Shown: positions 1 to 8,910 of the stretch, in pieces
Layout of the letters: every line of letters begins with the position of its first letter
Position numbering within the stretch: position 1 is the stretch's first letter
Program-made: the position numbers and the translations under genes
The notes under the pieces: model-generated
Told to the model about the DNA's origin: nothing
Database searches by the model: none
Seen by the model: the letters and a program-made list of their open reading frames with translations, nothing else
From: Gammaproteobacteria bacterium 45_16_T64
GTDB taxonomy: Bacteria; Pseudomonadota; Gammaproteobacteria; Pseudomonadales; Ketobacteraceae
Direction of reading: 5' to 3'
Assembly (NCBI GenBank): GCA_002162955.1
Contig: MABD01000025.1
Span: 1 to 64,000 of the forward strand
DNA length: 64,000 nucleotides

Positions 1-134
1 TAGTACGTGAATTTCCACTAGTGTCTCCTGAGTTATCATCACCGCCATCCCATAATTGATTTGGCGGTTATTTTGCCCCAGGTGGGTCAATTTTCGGTTG
101 TCGTTAATGGGTCAGTTTTGCATTGCCGTTAACA
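1..134 (+). mobile_element. End of an IS21-type insertion sequence (partial)
   Basis: This stretch carries no gene but ends in two tandem imperfect 25-bp repeats (83-107 and 108-132), each beginning TGGGTCA and ending CGTTAA. Multiple short terminal repeats of this look, with an element end in CA, are known for IS21-family elements. The likely element end is the CA at 133-134. A 7-bp inverted repeat (41-47 with 62-68) lies just inside. The transposase genes would be to the left of the window. The family call is recognition from memory and not a search. Confidence 0.6.
83..132 (+). repeat. Tandem 25-bp terminal repeats of the IS end
   Basis: Two adjacent copies of a 25-bp unit (83-107 and 108-132) differ at about five positions and share the core TGGGTCA, TTTT and CGTTAA. 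In IS21-type elements such repeats are transposase (IstA) binding sites. The second copy abuts the point where the interrupted coding frame starts. Confidence 0.7.
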
Positions 135-773
135 GCTAAAGCAGGGATAACAATAGACCTACTGAATCTCGCAGCGAAAAACCTTAATCTAACCATCATA
201 TATCATCGCTACCCATGGTCTCGTTGCTTGCGGTTATTAGAGGACTCTAAGATAGATGGCGTCTTTCACGCATCTTACAATCCCGATAGAGAAAAAATTG
301 CAGCGTACCCTATTCGTAATGGAAAGCTGAATGATAGTTTGCGCATTCACAGAAAATCCTATTCCTTATATACGCGTAAAGGCTCAAACATACAGTGGGA
401 TGGGCAATCCTTTGACAAAGTATCAGGGGAAATTGGTGCTGTCTTTAAGTACGCGGTTGTCGATGAATTACGGGGTAAGGGGGTAAAGGTATCGGAGAGT
501 TGGGAGCGTGATATCTTGCTTAAGAAATTGATTGGCGGGCATCTTTCCGGCGTTGTTGATTTAGAAAATTTATTTGAACCCTTAGTCAGTAGGCTTAAAG
601 ATGAGGCTGTTGTAAGACATCCGATTCCTATTTCAACTAAGAATTACTATCTGATTTATTCTCGTGAATTTTTTAAGAATAATGGGAATGCTTCCCGCGC
701 ACTCTGGGATCAATTAAAGACCATTCGAGAAAGCGCGGAATATAGTGATATCGTAGAACGATACGTCGACTAA
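135..773 (+). pseudogene. Periplasmic solute-binding protein (SBP_bac_3-like), 5' end cut off by the IS
   Basis: The frame reads as a family-3-type solute-binding protein. The early GITIDLLNLAA segment is what normally follows about 40-50 residues of signal peptide and first beta strand, but here it starts directly at the IS end. The remainder (about 213 residues) is intact to a normal stop and includes the YPWSRCLRLL and DGVF-type segments usual in such proteins. An upstream TTG at 123 inside the IS terminal repeat opens the frame but has no good ribosome binding site. I infer disruption by insertion: the product would lack a secretion signal and is probably non-functional. A relative of the same broad family lies at 17878-18612. 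Confidence 0.65.
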
Positions 774-796
774 TTTCAACGTACTTACGAGTACTT

Positions 797-1750
797 TTAA
801 GACTTGCGTTGGCTGTTAGCCGTGAACTCGCGAATAATATCAGCGGTTTGTATTGGTACTTCAATCATTGGCGCATGGCCGGTATCTTCAAATATATGAA
901 TGTCAGAGTTTGGTATTAGGGATTTGAAGATCGGGGCATTGGAAGCGCTAAGTACCCGGTCTTGTCTGCCCCAAGCGACCAATGTGGGGGCTTTAATTTT
1001 AGTGAGTGCGTCCTTAAAGTCGTAATTATGCTCCGACTCAATCATATCTTTCCAGATCTTCTTATTGGCATCTGCTCGTCCTACCATTTTCTCGGCGGAT
1101 ACGGCGGCAATAGGGAATGGTGTGTAGGGTTTTTTCTCCATCACAAAATCCACAAGAGAAGGAAAGTCTTCTACTCTCTCTAAAATAAGGGGGTTTTTCC
1201 CTTCGCTTAAGTGGTGGTCGTATTCGCTTTTTACGTCGTTAATAAAACCGGGGTCCAATAACACGGTACTTAATATGTCGTCAGGGTAGGTTGCGGCATA
1301 CAGTGCGGTAATTGCGCCGCCCATGGAGTTGCCTGACATATGAAATGGCTTACCGTTAACTTGCGCCATAAATTGGTGAATAGTTTCGACCTGTCGATCA
1401 ATGTCGTGATTGTTATTGAGGTCAATGGTGCTTTCGCCGTGCCCCGGCAAATCCACGCTAATAATATGGAAGTCATTCTTAAGCAAGCCCGCCAACATGA
1501 GCCAGTTTTCCTTATAGGCCCCAAAACCATGAATCAGCAGTAGTGTTGGCTTTTTCCCCTGTTGATCATTTTCTAAATAGGAAATTTCAAACTGACCAAC
1601 GGTGGTTTGTTTCTTGGTGGTATTGGCCTCTTTCGCTAGGTGGTTCATTGCCGCTTGATAAATATCATATCGGTAATACATGCCACCCATATACACGCTG
1701 GCTCCACCGATGGATAAGATAAGTGCGATTGCAATGATGAACTTTTTCAT
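797..1750 (-). CDS. Membrane-anchored or secreted alpha/beta hydrolase (lipase-like)
   Basis: The protein is a 317-residue alpha/beta hydrolase. It begins with a hydrophobic segment (residues about 4-24) that is either a signal peptide or a membrane anchor. The oxyanion-hole motif HGFG is at residues 74-77, the nucleophile elbow GNSMGG places Ser142, and Asp264 (GRQD) and His292 (TGHAP) complete the triad. It probably hydrolyses an ester or lipid in the envelope, but the substrate is not evident. The start at 1750 was chosen over a longer frame to 1831 because the signal-like segment begins there and AGGT lies upstream. A short ORF precedes it by 19 bp. Confidence 0.85.
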   Translation of the reverse strand: MKKFIIAIALILSIGGASVYMGGMYYRYDIYQAAMNHLAKEANTTKKQTTVGQFEISYLENDQQGKKPTLLLIHGFGAYKENWLMLAGLLKNDFHIISVDLPGHGESTIDLNNNHDIDRQVETIHQFMAQVNGKPFHMSGNSMGGAITALYAATYPDDILSTVLLDPGFINDVKSEYDHHLSEGKNPLILERVEDFPSLVDFVMEKKPYTPFPIAAVSAEKMVGRADANKKIWKDMIESEHNYDFKDALTKIKAPTLVAWGRQDRVLSASNAPIFKSLIPNSDIHIFEDTGHAPMIEVPIQTADIIREFTANSQRKS

Positions 1751-1769
1751 AACAAAGACCTGAAGGCGA

Positions 1770-1979
1770 TTAGGCGCTGACGGGTGAAAGAGGGATGGAA
1801 TTTTGTGCAACGGTATTGGAAATGTAGCCATTGCGAGTCAGGAGCGATAGCGCTTGCTGAAAGTGGCAGGGCGTTGCCTGGTGCTCTTTTGCGGAGGGCA
1901 GTTTACCGGTGGCGAGGTAAAATCGTAATAACTTACTGGCAAGTTGTTTGATTTTTAGCGAGTTGCCTTGGCTGACCAT
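1770..1979 (-). CDS. Small hypothetical protein (69 aa)
   Basis: This is a 69-residue basic protein with no family I recognise. It starts with ATG behind a good GGAG ribosome binding site (about 8 bp upstream) and ends 19 bp before the hydrolase start, so the two could form one transcript. The middle (about residues 35-53) could form a short helix-turn-helix-like pair, but this is speculation. The coding claim rests only on the ribosome binding site and its position. Confidence 0.4.
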   Translation of the reverse strand: MVSQGNSLKIKQLASKLLRFYLATGKLPSAKEHQATPCHFQQALSLLTRNGYISNTVAQNSIPLSPVSA

Positions 1980-2156
1980 GTGCTATCTCCGGCTGACAAA
2001 CAGTGTTCGTATGATCTTTATACGGTTTTTGAGTTCCCCACGCATACTCTAAATGGAGTATGGGATGCTTTGTGTTGTGCTATACGTCCCATAATCGGGC
2101 TGTTATGATCAAAATCAGTCGGTTTTATCCCGTTACAATGAGTTAGAGAGGTTGAT

Positions 2157-3308
2157 GTGTTCGCAAAGCGTGTGAAGGAAATTGAGCCCTTTAGAGTGGT
2201 TGAGGTATTAGATCGAGCAAAAGCGCTGGAGGCAGAAGGGAGAGACATCATACACCTTGAGGCCGGTGAGCCGGATTTTACTACGGCACAGCCTATTATA
2301 GAGGCGGGACAAGCTGCATTAGGGCGGGGCGAAACGTATTACTCTCAGGCGGCGGGTATCCCCGAGCTGAGGCAAGCGATCTCTAATCACTACAAGCTAG
2401 ATTACGGCTTATCGATTGCACCTGAACGTATTATGGTGACCCCTGGCGCTTCTGGAGCGTTGCTGTTGATTGCTGGTCTATTGACCAATCCCGGCGATGG
2501 TATGCTAATGGCGGACCCCGGTTATCCCTGTAATCGGCACTTCCTACGATTAGTGGAAGGAGAGGGCCAATTGGTGCCCGTGGGACCAGAGGATCGCTAC
2601 CAACTAAAAGCGAGTATGGCGGCGGATCATTGGAAGCCGAATACGATAGGTGTAATGGTAGCGTCTCCGGCGAATCCTACCGGTGAAATCCTGACCCGAG
2701 AAGAACTGTCTGATCTGTATGATTTATGTGCGTCGAAAAATGGCCATTTGGTGGTGGATGAGATTTATCATGGCTTAACCTATGGAGAGGGTGCGCCTTC
2801 TATTCTAGAGATTACTGATCAAGCGTTTGTGATAAATAGCTTCTCAAAATACTTTGGTATGACTGGGTGGCGTTTGGGTTGGTTGGTGGCACCAGAGCAC
2901 GCAGTGGCTGAAATGGAGAAACTAGCGCAGAACTTGTTTATCTCCATGTCAACGATGGGGCAGCATGCAGCGCTTGCAGCCTTCGAGCCAGAGACACGTA
3001 AAATACTGGACGCTCGTCGAGAAGAGTTTGCGGCGCGTCGAGATTATTTGTTACCGGAATTGCGCCGCTTAGGTTTTGATATTCCCAATGAACCGGCGGG
3101 TGCTTTGTATATCTACGCGGGAATTTCTAAATTCTCTAATGACGGTCAACAGTTTTGTATGGACATGTTAGAAAATCATGGTGTCGCCATAACCCCAGGG
3201 GTAGACTTTGGGCATCACAGAAGCCAAGAGTATGTTCGTTTTGCATACACCACCAGTATCGATCGTTTAAAAGAAGCGGTGCGGCGAATGGAAGCTGTGT
3301 TGTGCTAA
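2157..3308 (+). CDS. Pyridoxal-phosphate aminotransferase, class I/II (AspC/AlaA-like)
   Basis: The 383-residue protein has the full fold-type I aminotransferase pattern. This includes the substrate-loop GEPDF near residue 37, the NPTG motif near 173, DEIYHGL at 201-207 and the Schiff-base lysine Lys231 in SFSKYFGMTGWRLGW. A late Arg in YVRFAY would bind the substrate carboxylate. Such enzymes transfer amino groups between an amino acid and 2-oxoglutarate or pyruvate in the cytoplasm; the exact substrate cannot be read off. The start is GTG, with AGAGAGG about 6 bp upstream. Two small genes follow in the same direction (33 and 21 bp spacing), so it may head a short operon. Confidence 0.9.
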   Translation: MFAKRVKEIEPFRVVEVLDRAKALEAEGRDIIHLEAGEPDFTTAQPIIEAGQAALGRGETYYSQAAGIPELRQAISNHYKLDYGLSIAPERIMVTPGASGALLLIAGLLTNPGDGMLMADPGYPCNRHFLRLVEGEGQLVPVGPEDRYQLKASMAADHWKPNTIGVMVASPANPTGEILTREELSDLYDLCASKNGHLVVDEIYHGLTYGEGAPSILEITDQAFVINSFSKYFGMTGWRLGWLVAPEHAVAEMEKLAQNLFISMSTMGQHAALAAFEPETRKILDARREEFAARRDYLLPELRRLGFDIPNEPAGALYIYAGISKFSNDGQQFCMDMLENHGVAITPGVDFGHHRSQEYVRFAYTTSIDRLKEAVRRMEAVLC

Positions 3309-3340
3309 CCAATAGAACTGACAAAAGGGAAACGCTAGAT

Positions 3341-3790
3341 ATGCAGTGCAAAGGTCAATTGATGAGGGGAATGGTTGGATGCATTTTAATGGGAATGTTA
3401 AGCGTATCCAACCCGGTGAATGCAGCAACGATTACACCGTTATTAAAAACAGAAACCTCTTGGGATGGGGGGAAAATTGTTTACCCATCGGGTGATGCAG
3501 AAGTAACGTCAGTGAGGCTTCAGGTTAACGAAACGGATGACGCGAAGTTTCATTGCCATCCCATGCCGGGCTTAGGACATATTGTTAAAGGCACCATAGA
3601 AGTTGAAACCATTGATGGCAAAAAAATTCAGCTTCATGAAGGTCAGTCCATTGTTGAAGTGATGAATACAGTCCATAAAAGCCGGTCCATTGACGGGCCT
3701 GCCGAAGCGATTCTATTTTTCGCTGGGGCCAAAGGCTTACCGGTGACAGTGCTACCGGAAAATGACCCCAATAAAGTGTATTGTAAATAG
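3341..3790 (+). CDS. Secreted cupin-domain protein
   Basis: This 149-residue protein has an N-terminal signal peptide (about residues 1-29, ending near NAA) and one cupin beta-barrel. The first cupin motif is seen as FHCHPMPGLGHIVKGTIEV, and a second metal-binding histidine lies in NTVHKS. Small periplasmic cupins bind a metal or small ligand; no reaction can be assigned. The start at 3341 has AAAAGGGA upstream. An alternative ATG at 3362 would shorten the leader. It sits between the aminotransferase and an SRPBCC protein. Confidence 0.75.
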   Translation: MQCKGQLMRGMVGCILMGMLSVSNPVNAATITPLLKTETSWDGGKIVYPSGDAEVTSVRLQVNETDDAKFHCHPMPGLGHIVKGTIEVETIDGKKIQLHEGQSIVEVMNTVHKSRSIDGPAEAILFFAGAKGLPVTVLPENDPNKVYCK

Positions 3791-3811
3791 TCTAATTTAA
3801 GGAGGCAGTTC

Positions 3812-4252
3812 ATGATCACCGCAAATCATACGCTCACCATTAATGCACCAAAGGATGTTGTTTGGGATGTTATTGTTGATGGCGATAAATACAGTGAGTG
3901 GAATCCGTTTGTATTGGCGTGTCGCTCTACGTTTGAAGTGAAATCGCCCATCCGAATGAAGGTCAAAGTACTGCCTTACTTAACGGTGCCACAAAAAGAG
4001 ACTATTTTTGAGCATATCCCTGGTACTAAATTGAGTTACGGTATTACGATTCCCTTTGGTGCATTAAAGAGCTATCGGTCTCATGTATTAAAATCCATCA
4101 GTGACGATGAAACGGTGTATGAGTCTTCCTTTGAATTGTCTGGCTGGTTGTCTCCGTTGGTTGATGCAATGATGGGCAGCTCTCTAAAGAAGGGCTTTGA
4201 TGGTATGTCGAATGGGATTTTACGACGTTCTTTGTCGTTGTTAGGAAAGTAG
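3812..4252 (+). CDS. SRPBCC-family (START-like) ligand-binding protein
   Basis: The 146-residue protein shows the N-terminal strand and WDVIVDGDKYSEWNPF block typical of SRPBCC/polyketide-cyclase-like proteins, which enclose a hydrophobic ligand in a deep cavity. It has no signal peptide and is therefore cytoplasmic. A strong ribosome binding site (AAGGAGG) precedes ATG by 6 bp. The distance of 21 bp from the cupin gene suggests co-transcription. The ligand is unknown. Confidence 0.8.
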   Translation: MITANHTLTINAPKDVVWDVIVDGDKYSEWNPFVLACRSTFEVKSPIRMKVKVLPYLTVPQKETIFEHIPGTKLSYGITIPFGALKSYRSHVLKSISDDETVYESSFELSGWLSPLVDAMMGSSLKKGFDGMSNGILRRSLSLLGK

Positions 4253-4417
4253 TGGGTTGATCATGCTTACTTTTATTCTGCGCTAGCCTTATAGTGTCTA
4301 AGGTAGATGGTTTTAATGGAAGTAAGGCGCAGGCTGGTTGAGATTAATATCTGGTCAGTGTTGCTGTAGCGCTTCGTTGTTGAGCAAATACTACACAGTA
4401 CTCACAAGGAGAAGGAA

Positions 4418-4735
4418 ATGACTCAATACGTTATTGTTTATCTAGGAGGTAATCCACCATCAACGCCAGAGGAAGGTAAGCAGCATATGGCGAAGTATAT
4501 GGAGTGGTTGTCTTCATTAGGAGACTCAGCTGTTAGTCCAGCGAACCCACTTAAGAATACGAGCACCGTGAGTTCAGAAGGAACGGTTTCCAGTGGTAGT
4601 ACAACATCAATGTCTGGCTATACCATCATCGAAGCTGATTCTATGGATGCAGCCCTGGTAATTGCTAAGGCATGCCCATTCCTCGAGGTTGGTGGGTCGC
4701 TTGAAGTGTCCGAATTGGTCAAAATGCCGGGCTAA
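4418..4735 (+). CDS. YCII-related domain protein
   Basis: This 105-residue cytoplasmic protein starts with MTQYVIVYLGG, matching the first strand of the YCII/DGPF ferredoxin-like fold. It contains the usual central Ser/Gly-rich hairpin and the ACPFLEVGGSLEVSEL end. Members are often paired with ECF sigma factors or act as small enzymes; neither partner is visible nearby. The ribosome binding site AAGGAGAAGG lies directly before ATG. The 165 bp upstream hold no gene and probably its promoter. Confidence 0.75.
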   Translation: MTQYVIVYLGGNPPSTPEEGKQHMAKYMEWLSSLGDSAVSPANPLKNTSTVSSEGTVSSGSTTSMSGYTIIEADSMDAALVIAKACPFLEVGGSLEVSELVKMPG

Positions 4736-4854
4736 TAATTTATTATGTTGATTGCTTTAACCTCACGTAATAAAAATAATCCCAACCCAAATCTATCGTA
4801 AGACCCGTCATCGCCTACACTCTTCTTGAACCTCATCAAAAAAGGGAATAGGCG

Positions 4855-5619
4855 ATGATTCAACGTATACTCATTAGTATTTTTTTATCGGTGATTTTGA
4901 CAGCCTGCAAATCGACGTTAACGGTCGAGGTCGAAGGGGCAGGGAGTGTTGTGAGTGACAGCGGCACTATCTCATGCCCTGGCACTTGTTCAAGAGAAAT
5001 ACTTGATATTGAAACCATTACTTTAACCGTCGATGAAACCAATGAAAACTATCTGTTTCACCATTGGGAAGGTGCGTGCGAAGGGACAGATCCTATTTGC
5101 GTGCTTGCGGCAAGCCCTATTGCAAACTTCGATGTAAAGGCGCAGTTTCGATACACAGGGAAGACGCTAGGCGATATTTATTTTCCAGATGAAAATCTGC
5201 GTGCCTGTATCTTTGAGCAATATCCTGAATATCACGAAACATACCTGATGAGTTTGCTTTGTGATAACCGAAATATTGCATCAATTGAAGGGTTAGAGGA
5301 ATTGAAACGAGTGGTATTTACATTGCGACTCAATGATAATCAGATTTCCGATCTTTCTCCTTTGGCGAATCTAGGGGTGTTTAAGACAATTACTGTATTC
5401 AATAATGATATTGTTGATCCATTGCCATTATTGGGCTTAGATCTTCTTCTTGTTCGTAGTGTTGACTTAACTGGAAATGAAAACGTAGATTGTGATTTGG
5501 CAACACAGCTACGAGATATTTTCATTGTAGCTCCAGTCCGAAAATTGGTGATTGCTCCTCAGTGTGATCTTCCTCTGGAAGGGGATGATCTTCTTTTGAT
5601 AGATTTTGTCGAACGATAG
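4855..5619 (+). CDS. Lipoprotein with InlB-type repeat and leucine-rich repeats
   Basis: The 254-residue product has a lipoprotein signal peptide with lipobox LTAC at about residues 15-18. Next comes a beta-rich module (about 19-100) with the GSV, CPGTC and FHHWEGAC pattern of divergent InlB/Listeria-type repeats, with paired cysteines. A leucine-rich-repeat region (about 105-230) follows, with LRLNDNQISDLSPLANL recognisable as a full repeat. It is probably anchored in the outer membrane and used for binding. The start is ATG 4855, although the ribosome binding site (GGGAATAGGCG) is only moderate. Confidence 0.75.
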   Translation: MIQRILISIFLSVILTACKSTLTVEVEGAGSVVSDSGTISCPGTCSREILDIETITLTVDETNENYLFHHWEGACEGTDPICVLAASPIANFDVKAQFRYTGKTLGDIYFPDENLRACIFEQYPEYHETYLMSLLCDNRNIASIEGLEELKRVVFTLRLNDNQISDLSPLANLGVFKTITVFNNDIVDPLPLLGLDLLLVRSVDLTGNENVDCDLATQLRDIFIVAPVRKLVIAPQCDLPLEGDDLLLIDFVER

Positions 5620-5626
5620 AATACTT

Positions 5627-5668
5627 CCACGACTATGCAAATGTCATAGTACATTTGCATAGTCGTGG
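5627..5668 (+). terminator. Perfect 17-bp hairpin after the LRR lipoprotein
   Basis: The arms 5627-5643 and 5652-5668 are perfect complements with an 8-nt loop, and the structure begins 8 bp after the stop codon. No T tract follows, so it is not a classical intrinsic terminator, but it could protect or end the mRNA. A second, weaker hairpin (5724-5750, 7-bp arms) followed by GGGCTTTT may be the actual terminator. Confidence 0.55.
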
Positions 5669-5862
5669 GGTGCAGAAAACACCGTTTCTATGATAATTGT
5701 CATATAGATCTTCTTAAATTGGTAGGGATACAATATTGCTCGCTATCCCTGTTGGGCTTTTACCTATACTTAACGAGTGAATCCGGGCAAAGGCTGGCCG
5801 TTTATCATTGCGCCTAACAAATTGTCTTATGTTATGGTGCGTTGCTCGTCGGAGGGCTATCC

Positions 5863-6633
5863 ATGAAATTAACAAAAAAAACTATTCTTATTACGGGTGC
5901 ATCGTCAGGTATTGGTCGGAAAATCGCGGAACTGTTGAGTTTGCGAGAGAACAATATCGTGGTGGTAGCCAGGCGAAAGGAATTGCTCGATGAGGTGAAA
6001 GGTATTGTCGAGAATAATGGTAGTAGCTGCTTGGTGATCGCAAGCGATGCATTAGATGAAGAGGCGGCCAGTGATGCCATATCAAAAGCTGTTCGTCATT
6101 TTGGTTGTATTGATGTTGCGTTGTTTAATATAGGTGATGGTCCGTCGTTTAATATGGCGACGGCGAGTGCAGGTTCGATCAAGCAGAATATGCAGGTTAA
6201 CTACGATTCGATGGTGAACTATCTAGTACCGATTATTCAGCATATGAAGATTCAAGAGTCGGGCATTATTGCTCATACCAATTCTCTCGCAGGATTCTTA
6301 GGGCTTCCCATGCAAGGGCCGTATTCTGCTGCAAAAGCGGCGGGGCGAATTCTATTGGACAGCTGTCGAATTGAATTGGCGCCGTATGGTATTCGTGTGG
6401 TATCGCTTTACCCAGGTTTTGTAGCCACGGATCGGGTCGCGTCTGACGGTATCCCTGCTCCTTTTGAAATATCAGAAACGAAAGCGGCGCAGCATATGAT
6501 TAAAGGTATTGAGCGAGAAAAATCTGATTACCTATTTCCACGAACGTTAAAAGGGTTAATTACGTTAGCGAGAATATTGCCGAAACCATTACTCGGCAGG
6601 ATACTCACGTTGGCTACCCCTAGGGATTACTAG
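5863..6633 (+). CDS. Short-chain dehydrogenase/reductase
   Basis: The protein (256 aa) is a classical SDR. The Rossmann nucleotide-binding motif TGASSGIG is near residues 11-18, the catalytic Ser is in the HTNSLAG strand, and YSAAKAA provides the Tyr-x-x-x-Lys pair. It oxidises or reduces an alcohol/carbonyl with NAD(P); the substrate is unknown. The start at 5863 is preferred over an upstream ATG at 5842 because GGAGGG lies 6 bp before it. The C-terminus overlaps the convergent RND gene by 45 bp. Confidence 0.88.
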   Translation: MKLTKKTILITGASSGIGRKIAELLSLRENNIVVVARRKELLDEVKGIVENNGSSCLVIASDALDEEAASDAISKAVRHFGCIDVALFNIGDGPSFNMATASAGSIKQNMQVNYDSMVNYLVPIIQHMKIQESGIIAHTNSLAGFLGLPMQGPYSAAKAAGRILLDSCRIELAPYGIRVVSLYPGFVATDRVASDGIPAPFEISETKAAQHMIKGIEREKSDYLFPRTLKGLITLARILPKPLLGRILTLATPRDY

Positions 6634-8910
6634 TTTGGCAGAAGAGTCCTTACGTTGCCCTAGTAACATTACAAGTGGCAAGAATAAGAATATATCGACA
6701 ATCAATGCAATCGCCAATGTAACAGCACATAGAAAACCTAGGTCTGCATTCGGTTTAAAGTGAGAAAATGCCAGTGTTCCAAAGCATGCAACAAGAACGA
6801 CTGTTGTAGTAAGCAGCGCTTTTCCCGTTGTATTTAGTGCATAGAGTGCAGATTCCCTCGCAGTGTAACCGAGGTTTCGCCTGGCGCGTTGGTATTTTGA
6901 TAATAGATGGATGGTATCGTCGACTACGATACCCAGAGTGATGACCGTGACAATCGATACCGCCAATCCGACTTGTCCGTCTTTAAACCCCCAAATTCCG
7001 AATGCTACGATAGCCGGGACCATATTGGCAAAAATACTAAGAATACCTAATGGAATAGACCGCAGTGCGAAACAGAGTATTAGCGCTATCAGTATAAAGC
7101 CAAGAAATGTTCCGCTGATTAAGCTTCGGCTGTTTTCGATGTTTAACGCAGAGAAAGCCGTCTCTAATGATACCGCATGGGTTTGCATGTCCGCTGGCCA
7201 GTTATCCTGAATCCATACTTCCGAATCTTTTTCAAAAGCAAGCATCTCTCGAGAGCTGGAGGAATAGAGTATGACCTTTATGCGGGTAGCGGTCTTGTCG
7301 AAATTAACGATATGATCCAGGTTGCTACCAAAGGGCAATGAGAGCTCATAGAGTAAAAAATACTGTGAAATCAAATCTTGTTGGTTCGGTATGTGATAAT
7401 AATTTTCATCGTTATCGTGCATTTGTTGGCTGATTGTTTTGATGACTTGATCGAAGCTGGATACATGGGCAACATTCGGTTGCTTCATTGCCCATTGACG
7501 AAAGTCTGACAGTGCATTTAAGTATGTGGGTGAGGTGATTGGTATCTTGTCAGAACCGTTGGCCCGATATTCCAATCGGTGTACACCGGTGAGTCGTTCA
7601 TTCATCAGTGTATTTGTGCGCTTTACTTCCCAAGTATCATCAAAATAGGTATCAATTCTGTCATCTAGAAAGTTATTGGGTAGTTGAGTTGCGATAACTA
7701 AGATAAATCCAGTGATCGTTAACATCGATAGATAAGGTTTGTTAAGGGCTATCAAAAAGAATGCGGGAGGTTTTGCATGGGGTGTGCTAGATAGTTTAAA
7801 AAGAGTGATCCAATGTGGAAGCCAAAATACCGTCAAGGCGAAGGCGATGATTGACCCGGAGGCGGCTAAATTTCCTAAGTATTGGTAGGGTGGTGAGTCG
7901 GATAAATTAAGGCAGAGAAAACCAATTGCGGTAGTAATACTGGTAATGAGCATGGGTTGGAAATTCTCGGCCAAGCTTTGTTTTATGGCGTCATTCCGGC
8001 TGAGATTGTTTGACGTATGATATAGATAAGCCGTAATAAGGTGGACGGCATCCGCCAATACAATGGCAAATAGTGATAGAGGTACAAATGCAATAATAGG
8101 GGTGATAGGAACTCCCATCCACCCTGCAATTCCCAATGTGACTATATTAGTCATTACGATGACGTAAAGAGTCGCCAGTACCATGCCGATGTTGCGTAAG
8201 ATTATTGTCAAAACAATTATCATCAAGCAAAGAACAATGGGTATTTTTGTGGAGAATTCGTTTTTTGTCGCCTGATTTATCGTGTTGGAATAGACAACGG
8301 TACCCGCTAGGTGCACTGACAGTTCGGGGTGTTTGGTGGTGATCTCCGCTGTTAGTTGGTTTGCCCATTGCATGACTTCTGCAACTTGAACTCGGTCAGA
8401 TCGATTAATGTCTAACGTTGCGACGATGGCAGTGACACCTAGATCTTCTCCAAGAATGCTATGAATGAGTCGTGACTCGGAAGCTGCATAGCGTTTAATT
8501 TCTGATAGATCTATAGGGTTTTCTGGGTTAAAGAGTGCGTCGGTATCTAATGTATCATCAATAATTTGTGTGCGATTAAAATGGGTAAGTGAATCTACTT
8601 TTCTAACATGACTCTTGGTCCACAGAGTTTCAGTCAGTTGATGGATTGTTGTTAAGGTTGATTGGACGAATACATCCCCCTGGTCTTGTTTGATGACAAA
8701 CATGATCGCGTTGTTAGCGGTAAACTCTTCCTCTAGGGCGACGACTTCTTGGTATTCAGTGCTTTTTTCATCGAAAAAAATGCGCGTATCAGCATTGGGT
8801 TTTAATGCCAGTACACCGGGGAAAAATGCCAGTAGCATCAGTAAACTTGGCACTACGAACCAGAGGATGCGCCGTGTCGTGTTATTGCGGGTGCTAGAGG
8901 GTTGCGTCAC
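6589..8910 (-). CDS. RND/MMPL-family exporter (two SSD-like halves)
   Basis: The 773-residue membrane protein has the layout of MMPL/hydrophobe RND exporters. There is an N-terminal membrane segment, a large periplasmic loop (about 35-220), a block of about five membrane helices, a second periplasmic loop (about 410-590) and a second helix block. The conserved VVDDTIHLLSKYQRA segment follows in the second half, and DAVHLITAYLY is its counterpart in the first. These proteins use the proton gradient to move lipids or hydrophobic molecules out of the inner membrane. The start is GTG at 8910, which overlaps the stop of the upstream GNAT gene (GTGA). It is the last gene of the operon with the GH3 enzyme, so it probably exports that product. 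A paralogue lies at 60872-63202. Confidence 0.88.
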   Translation of the reverse strand: MTQPSSTRNNTTRRILWFVVPSLLMLLAFFPGVLALKPNADTRIFFDEKSTEYQEVVALEEEFTANNAIMFVIKQDQGDVFVQSTLTTIHQLTETLWTKSHVRKVDSLTHFNRTQIIDDTLDTDALFNPENPIDLSEIKRYAASESRLIHSILGEDLGVTAIVATLDINRSDRVQVAEVMQWANQLTAEITTKHPELSVHLAGTVVYSNTINQATKNEFSTKIPIVLCLMIIVLTIILRNIGMVLATLYVIVMTNIVTLGIAGWMGVPITPIIAFVPLSLFAIVLADAVHLITAYLYHTSNNLSRNDAIKQSLAENFQPMLITSITTAIGFLCLNLSDSPPYQYLGNLAASGSIIAFALTVFWLPHWITLFKLSSTPHAKPPAFFLIALNKPYLSMLTITGFILVIATQLPNNFLDDRIDTYFDDTWEVKRTNTLMNERLTGVHRLEYRANGSDKIPITSPTYLNALSDFRQWAMKQPNVAHVSSFDQVIKTISQQMHDNDENYYHIPNQQDLISQYFLLYELSLPFGSNLDHIVNFDKTATRIKVILYSSSSREMLAFEKDSEVWIQDNWPADMQTHAVSLETAFSALNIENSRSLISGTFLGFILIALILCFALRSIPLGILSIFANMVPAIVAFGIWGFKDGQVGLAVSIVTVITLGIVVDDTIHLLSKYQRARRNLGYTARESALYALNTTGKALLTTTVVLVACFGTLAFSHFKPNADLGFLCAVTLAIALIVDIFLFLPLVMLLGQRKDSSAKLVIPRGSQREYPAE

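Noticed and set aside
2018-2251. 77-codon minus-strand frame over the aminotransferase start
   Set aside because: Opposite-strand shadow overlapping the well-supported aminotransferase gene and its promoter.
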